Positions 5,580 to 7,677 of a DNA stretch of 7,677 nucleotides are shown one piece after another. Made by a program: the position numbers and the translations under genes. The notes under the pieces were generated by a model that saw only the letters and a list, made by a program, of their open reading frames with translations, was not told the DNA's origin and did not search any database. This stretch comes from Comamonadaceae bacterium (GTDB taxonomy: Bacteria; Pseudomonadota; Gammaproteobacteria; Burkholderiales; Burkholderiaceae_C). The first letter of the stretch is position 1, and each line of letters opens with the position of its first letter. The stretch lies in NCBI GenBank assembly GCA_947458415.1, contig CANGZG010000114.1, positions 1-7,677 on the forward strand, given 5' to 3'.

Positions 5580-6759
5580 GTTTCATCAATATCTCAAACG
5601 CAGGCAGGGTTTTGCCTTCCAGCACTTCCAAGAACGCGCCGCCCCCGGTGGAGATGTAACCGATCTTTGACTCGATGCCGTATTTGGCAATCGCTGCCAA
5701 GGTGTCGCCCCCACCAGCGATGCTGAAGGCGGAAGAATCGGCAATCGCATGCGCCACCACTTTGGTGCCGTTCTCAAACGCATCGAATTCGAACACGCCC
5801 ATGGGGCCGTTCCACACGATCGTGCCTGCGGCTTTGAGTTGGGTCGCCAAGCGCGCAGCGGTGTCGGGGCCAATGTCCAAAATCAAATCGTCGTCGGCCA
5901 CCTCGGTGGCTTTTTTCACGGTGGCCACTGCATCAGAAGAAAAGGTTTTGGCACACACCACGTCGGTGGGAATCGGCACTTCTGCACCGCGCGCTTTCAT
6001 GGCTTCAATCACCGCTTTGGCTTCGCCGATCAGGTCTGGCTCGGCCAAGCTTTTGCCAATGTTCAGACCCGCCGCCAGCATGAACGTGTTGGCAATGCCG
6101 CCGCCCACGATCAACTGGTCCACATTGCGCGAGAGCGCTTGCAAAATGGTGAGCTTGGTACTGACCTTGGAACCCGCAACGATGGCGGCCAGAGGCCGTT
6201 TGGGCGCTGCCAACGCTTGGGTGATCGCGTCGATTTCGGCAGACAACAACGGCCCCGCACAAGCAATGGCCGCGAATTGCGCGATCCCATGGGTGGTGCC
6301 CTCGGCGCGGTGCGCGGTGCCGAAAGCGTCATTGACATAGATGTCGCAAAGCGCCGCCATTTGCTTGGCGAGTGATTCGCTGTTTTTCTTCTCACCCAGA
6401 TTGACCCGGCAGTTCTCCAGCATCACGACCTGGCCCGGCGCGACAGACACACCGCCCACCCAGTGCGCCACCAGCGGCACCTGGCGGCCCAGCAACTCGG
6501 CCAAGCGTTTGGCCACTGGCGCCAATGAATCTTCGGGTTTGAACGCGCCCTCGGTGGGGCGACCCAGGTGCGAGGTGACCATCACAGCCGCACCCGCGTC
6601 TAAAGCCATTTGAATCGCGGGCACTGACGCCCGAATGCGCGTGTCCTCGGAGATATGGCCATGGTCGTCGAACGGCACGTTCAAGTCAGCGCGGATGAAC
6701 ACGCGTTTGCCACGGGCCTGACCCTGTGCGCACAGATCGGCGAAGCGGATGATTTGCAT
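5569..6759 (-). CDS. pgk: Phosphoglycerate kinase
   Basis: Cytoplasmic enzyme of 396 residues, standard bacterial length. It interconverts 1,3-bisphosphoglycerate plus ADP with 3-phosphoglycerate plus ATP, forward in glycolysis and backward in gluconeogenesis and the Calvin cycle. Visible: N-domain RADLNVP with Arg23, Asp25 and Asn27; SHLGRP (63-68); LENCR with Arg118; DAFGTAHR with Arg151; hinge and nucleotide-domain GSKVSTK (196-202); WNGPMGVFEF (316-325); GGGDT (349-353); and TGGGAFLE (371-378). ATG 6759 is chosen because the family starts a few residues before RFADL and because GGAG sits 9 nt upstream; a longer start at 6852 would run back into azlD. It has a likely own promoter within the 76-bp gap after azlD. 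It is convergent with the exported-protein gene. In related bacteria pgk and pyk-fba are commonly adjacent (recalled); here a three-gene plus-strand block separates them. Confidence 0.97.
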   Translation of the reverse strand: MQIIRFADLCAQGQARGKRVFIRADLNVPFDDHGHISEDTRIRASVPAIQMALDAGAAVMVTSHLGRPTEGAFKPEDSLAPVAKRLAELLGRQVPLVAHWVGGVSVAPGQVVMLENCRVNLGEKKNSESLAKQMAALCDIYVNDAFGTAHRAEGTTHGIAQFAAIACAGPLLSAEIDAITQALAAPKRPLAAIVAGSKVSTKLTILQALSRNVDQLIVGGGIANTFMLAAGLNIGKSLAEPDLIGEAKAVIEAMKARGAEVPIPTDVVCAKTFSSDAVATVKKATEVADDDLILDIGPDTAARLATQLKAAGTIVWNGPMGVFEFDAFENGTKVVAHAIADSSAFSIAGGGDTLAAIAKYGIESKIGYISTGGGAFLEVLEGKTLPAFEILMKRAA

Positions 6760-6768
6760 GGGGTTTGT

Positions 6769-6772
6769 CTCC
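6769..6772 (-). promoter_or_regulatory. Ribosome binding site of pgk
   Basis: GGAG on the minus strand, 9 nt before the ATG at 6759. It fixes that ATG over upstream in-frame starts. Confidence 0.6.
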
Positions 6773-6790
6773 GTGTGAATGTTTTGTGGC

Positions 6791-6832
6791 ATTTTAGGGG
6801 GGGCGGTCACCCACGACATTGAATTTGAGTCG
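6791..6832 (-). promoter_or_regulatory. Candidate pgk promoter with overlapping dyad
   Basis: On the minus strand TAAAAT (6796-6791) is a strong -10 match. A partial -35, ATGTCG (6819-6814), stands 17 bp upstream and matches TTGACA at three positions. The implied transcript starts near 6784, giving a leader of about 25 nt. A run of seven G (6797-6803, plus strand) lies in the spacer. The -35 overlaps a dyad CGAC-N11-GTCG (6814-6832), a spacing also seen in LysR-type sites. A regulator binding there is speculative. Confidence 0.4.
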
Positions 6833-6835
6833 TTG

Positions 6836-7177
6836 TCACCACCCCAACCCAATATGCAATGGCAAATACACGGCCATGCCGACCAGCAAGGTACCTAAGA
6901 CCGCTTGGCCTTGGCCTCGGCGCCACACATAAAACCCCGCGCCAGCGGCTGCACCGAACAAGCGGGCATCTTGCCAAGTTTGGACCAGTGCGCCGTGGCT
7001 GACCACAATTTCCGGCACCACCACCGCGGCCAGCGCCGCGATGGGCGCATATTGCAAACCGCGCTGCGCCCAGGATGGGAACGGCAATTCACGATCGAGG
7101 ATGAAGAAAAAACACCGCGTCAGCAACGTGATCAGCCCAAGGCCCACGGCGATTCCCAGATCGCCCATGTCCATCAT
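6836..7177 (-). CDS. azlD: AzlD-family branched-chain amino acid exporter subunit
   Basis: Small inner-membrane protein of 113 residues, close to the family's usual 100-110. With AzlC it forms an exporter of branched-chain amino acids or analogues (AzlCD of Bacillus; YgaZH in Escherichia). Four hydrophobic segments are visible (about 8-28, 41-60, 72-86, 91-112). The family pattern is recognisable: LLTR near the end of the first helix (18-21), and LQYAPIAALAAVVVPEIV (41-58), corresponding to the usual YvPpAvlaAivvPe. ATG 7177 overlaps the azlC TGA in ATGA form, and AGGTGG lies just upstream (7187-7182). A second ATG at 7174 and a third at 7168 are possible. Cotranslated with azlC. It lies 76 bp upstream of pgk on the same strand, so read-through into pgk is possible although pgk seems to have its own promoter. 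The substrate is inferred from the family only. Confidence 0.88.
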   Translation of the reverse strand: MMDMGDLGIAVGLGLITLLTRCFFFILDRELPFPSWAQRGLQYAPIAALAAVVVPEIVVSHGALVQTWQDARLFGAAAGAGFYVWRRGQGQAVLGTLLVGMAVYLPLHIGLGW

Positions 7178-7677
7178 GGCGCCACCTGTTTGCGCGCCAG
7201 TGGCGTGCGTTCGATCAACAAACAAACCACCACCGCCGAGGCAATCGCCACCAAAATATTCAAACGCAATGGCAAGGCAAAGGCCACCACAGCAGCGGTG
7301 CCAGACACCACCAGTGAAATCGCGCGCAAGCGTGTTTGACACAGCGAGCACAAGATGCCGACCAGCGCCAAGACGCCTGCAAAACCCAGCCCCCATTGCA
7401 GTGGCACTTGCGCGGCCAGCACGATGCCTGCCAAGCTGGCGATTTGCCAGCCGATCCAATTCAAAAAGCAATTGCCGCACAGGTAGGCCATTTCACTGCG
7501 CTGCCCTTCGCGGTCAGTGGCAGGATCGGGATAACGCTCGACAAATTGCACGTAGTTCAGGTCCGCGATGAAATAGCCCACAGATAAACGTTGTAAGCGC
7601 GGCCAAGCCATCAGGTATTGGCGTAAATGCAAACTGAACACCGCAAAACGCAGATTCACACAAAACGCCGTGGCCAA
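7174..7677 (-). CDS. azlC: AzlC-family branched-chain amino acid exporter subunit, 5' end missing
   Basis: Large membrane subunit of the AzlCD exporter. Only the last 167 codons are here; the frame is open to the right edge and the N-terminal third or so is outside. Recognisable is the CVNLRFAVFSLHLRQYL stretch, matching the conserved NlRxxlyxxxLaxxl segment of the family. It is followed by a soluble loop with FIADLNYVQFVERYPDP and then CGNCFLNWIGWQIASLAGI. Three to four hydrophobic helices follow toward the C-terminus, ending in a short basic tail (ERTPLARKQVAP). The TGA at 7176-7174 overlaps the azlD ATG, the usual arrangement for this pair, implying equimolar production of the two subunits. 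The first codon at the edge reads TTG, but it is an internal leucine rather than a start. Confidence 0.88.
   Translation of the reverse strand: MATAFCVNLRFAVFSLHLRQYLMAWPRLQRLSVGYFIADLNYVQFVERYPDPATDREGQRSEMAYLCGNCFLNWIGWQIASLAGIVLAAQVPLQWGLGFAGVLALVGILCSLCQTRLRAISLVVSGTAAVVAFALPLRLNILVAIASAVVVCLLIERTPLARKQVAP

Noticed and set aside
5675..6375. Two long plus-strand open frames opposite pgk
   Set aside because: They lie within pgk, have no recognisable motifs or ribosome sites, and their composition is that of antisense shadows.
1..7677. tRNA, rRNA, CRISPR array, insertion sequence, phage or toxin-antitoxin genes
   Set aside because: None seen on either strand: no regularly spaced repeats, no transposase or integrase motifs, no cloverleaf noticed, and almost all sequence is taken by the genes listed.

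Overview
The window looks like a chromosomal stretch from a betaproteobacterium of the Burkholderiales, most likely a Comamonadaceae-type freshwater relative. This rests on the style of the pyk, pgk and class II aldolase proteins, the CbbR-like regulator and the azlCD-pgk-pyk-fba grouping. It is an inference from remembered protein style and gene order; no search was run. No RNA gene, insertion sequence, integrase, CRISPR array or replication origin is visible.

Layout from left to right. (1) The 3' two-thirds of a LysR-type regulator of CbbR type, + strand, its start lost off the left edge. (2) Convergent with it, a minus-strand pair pyk-fba (pyruvate kinase, then class II fructose-bisphosphate aldolase, 40 bp apart). 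(3) A 156-bp divergent intergenic region, then three plus-strand genes: a Crp/Fnr-family regulator, a three-histidine-box membrane fatty acid desaturase, and a small exported protein of unknown function whose start overlaps the desaturase stop. (4) Convergent with that trio, minus-strand pgk (phosphoglycerate kinase), which has its own likely promoter. (5) Upstream of pgk, azlD and the 3' part of azlC, a two-subunit branched-chain amino acid exporter whose two genes overlap by 4 nt.

Three enzymes of central carbon flow (phosphoglycerate kinase, pyruvate kinase, aldolase) lie in one orientation but are split by the regulator-desaturase-exported protein block. Aldolase and phosphoglycerate kinase serve glycolysis, gluconeogenesis and, in autotrophs, the Calvin-Benson cycle. 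The CbbR-like regulator ending against fba therefore makes it worth asking whether a RuBisCO operon lies just left of the window. The Crp-like protein is divergent from pyk and is a natural candidate to control the shared intergenic region.

Nearly all of the window is coding. The remaining signals are modest: candidate promoters for pgk and the desaturase, several hairpins at gene ends, and a hairpin with a T7 tract in the desaturase leader. I did not find a clearly novel multi-gene system. The least explained item is the small exported protein coupled to the desaturase.
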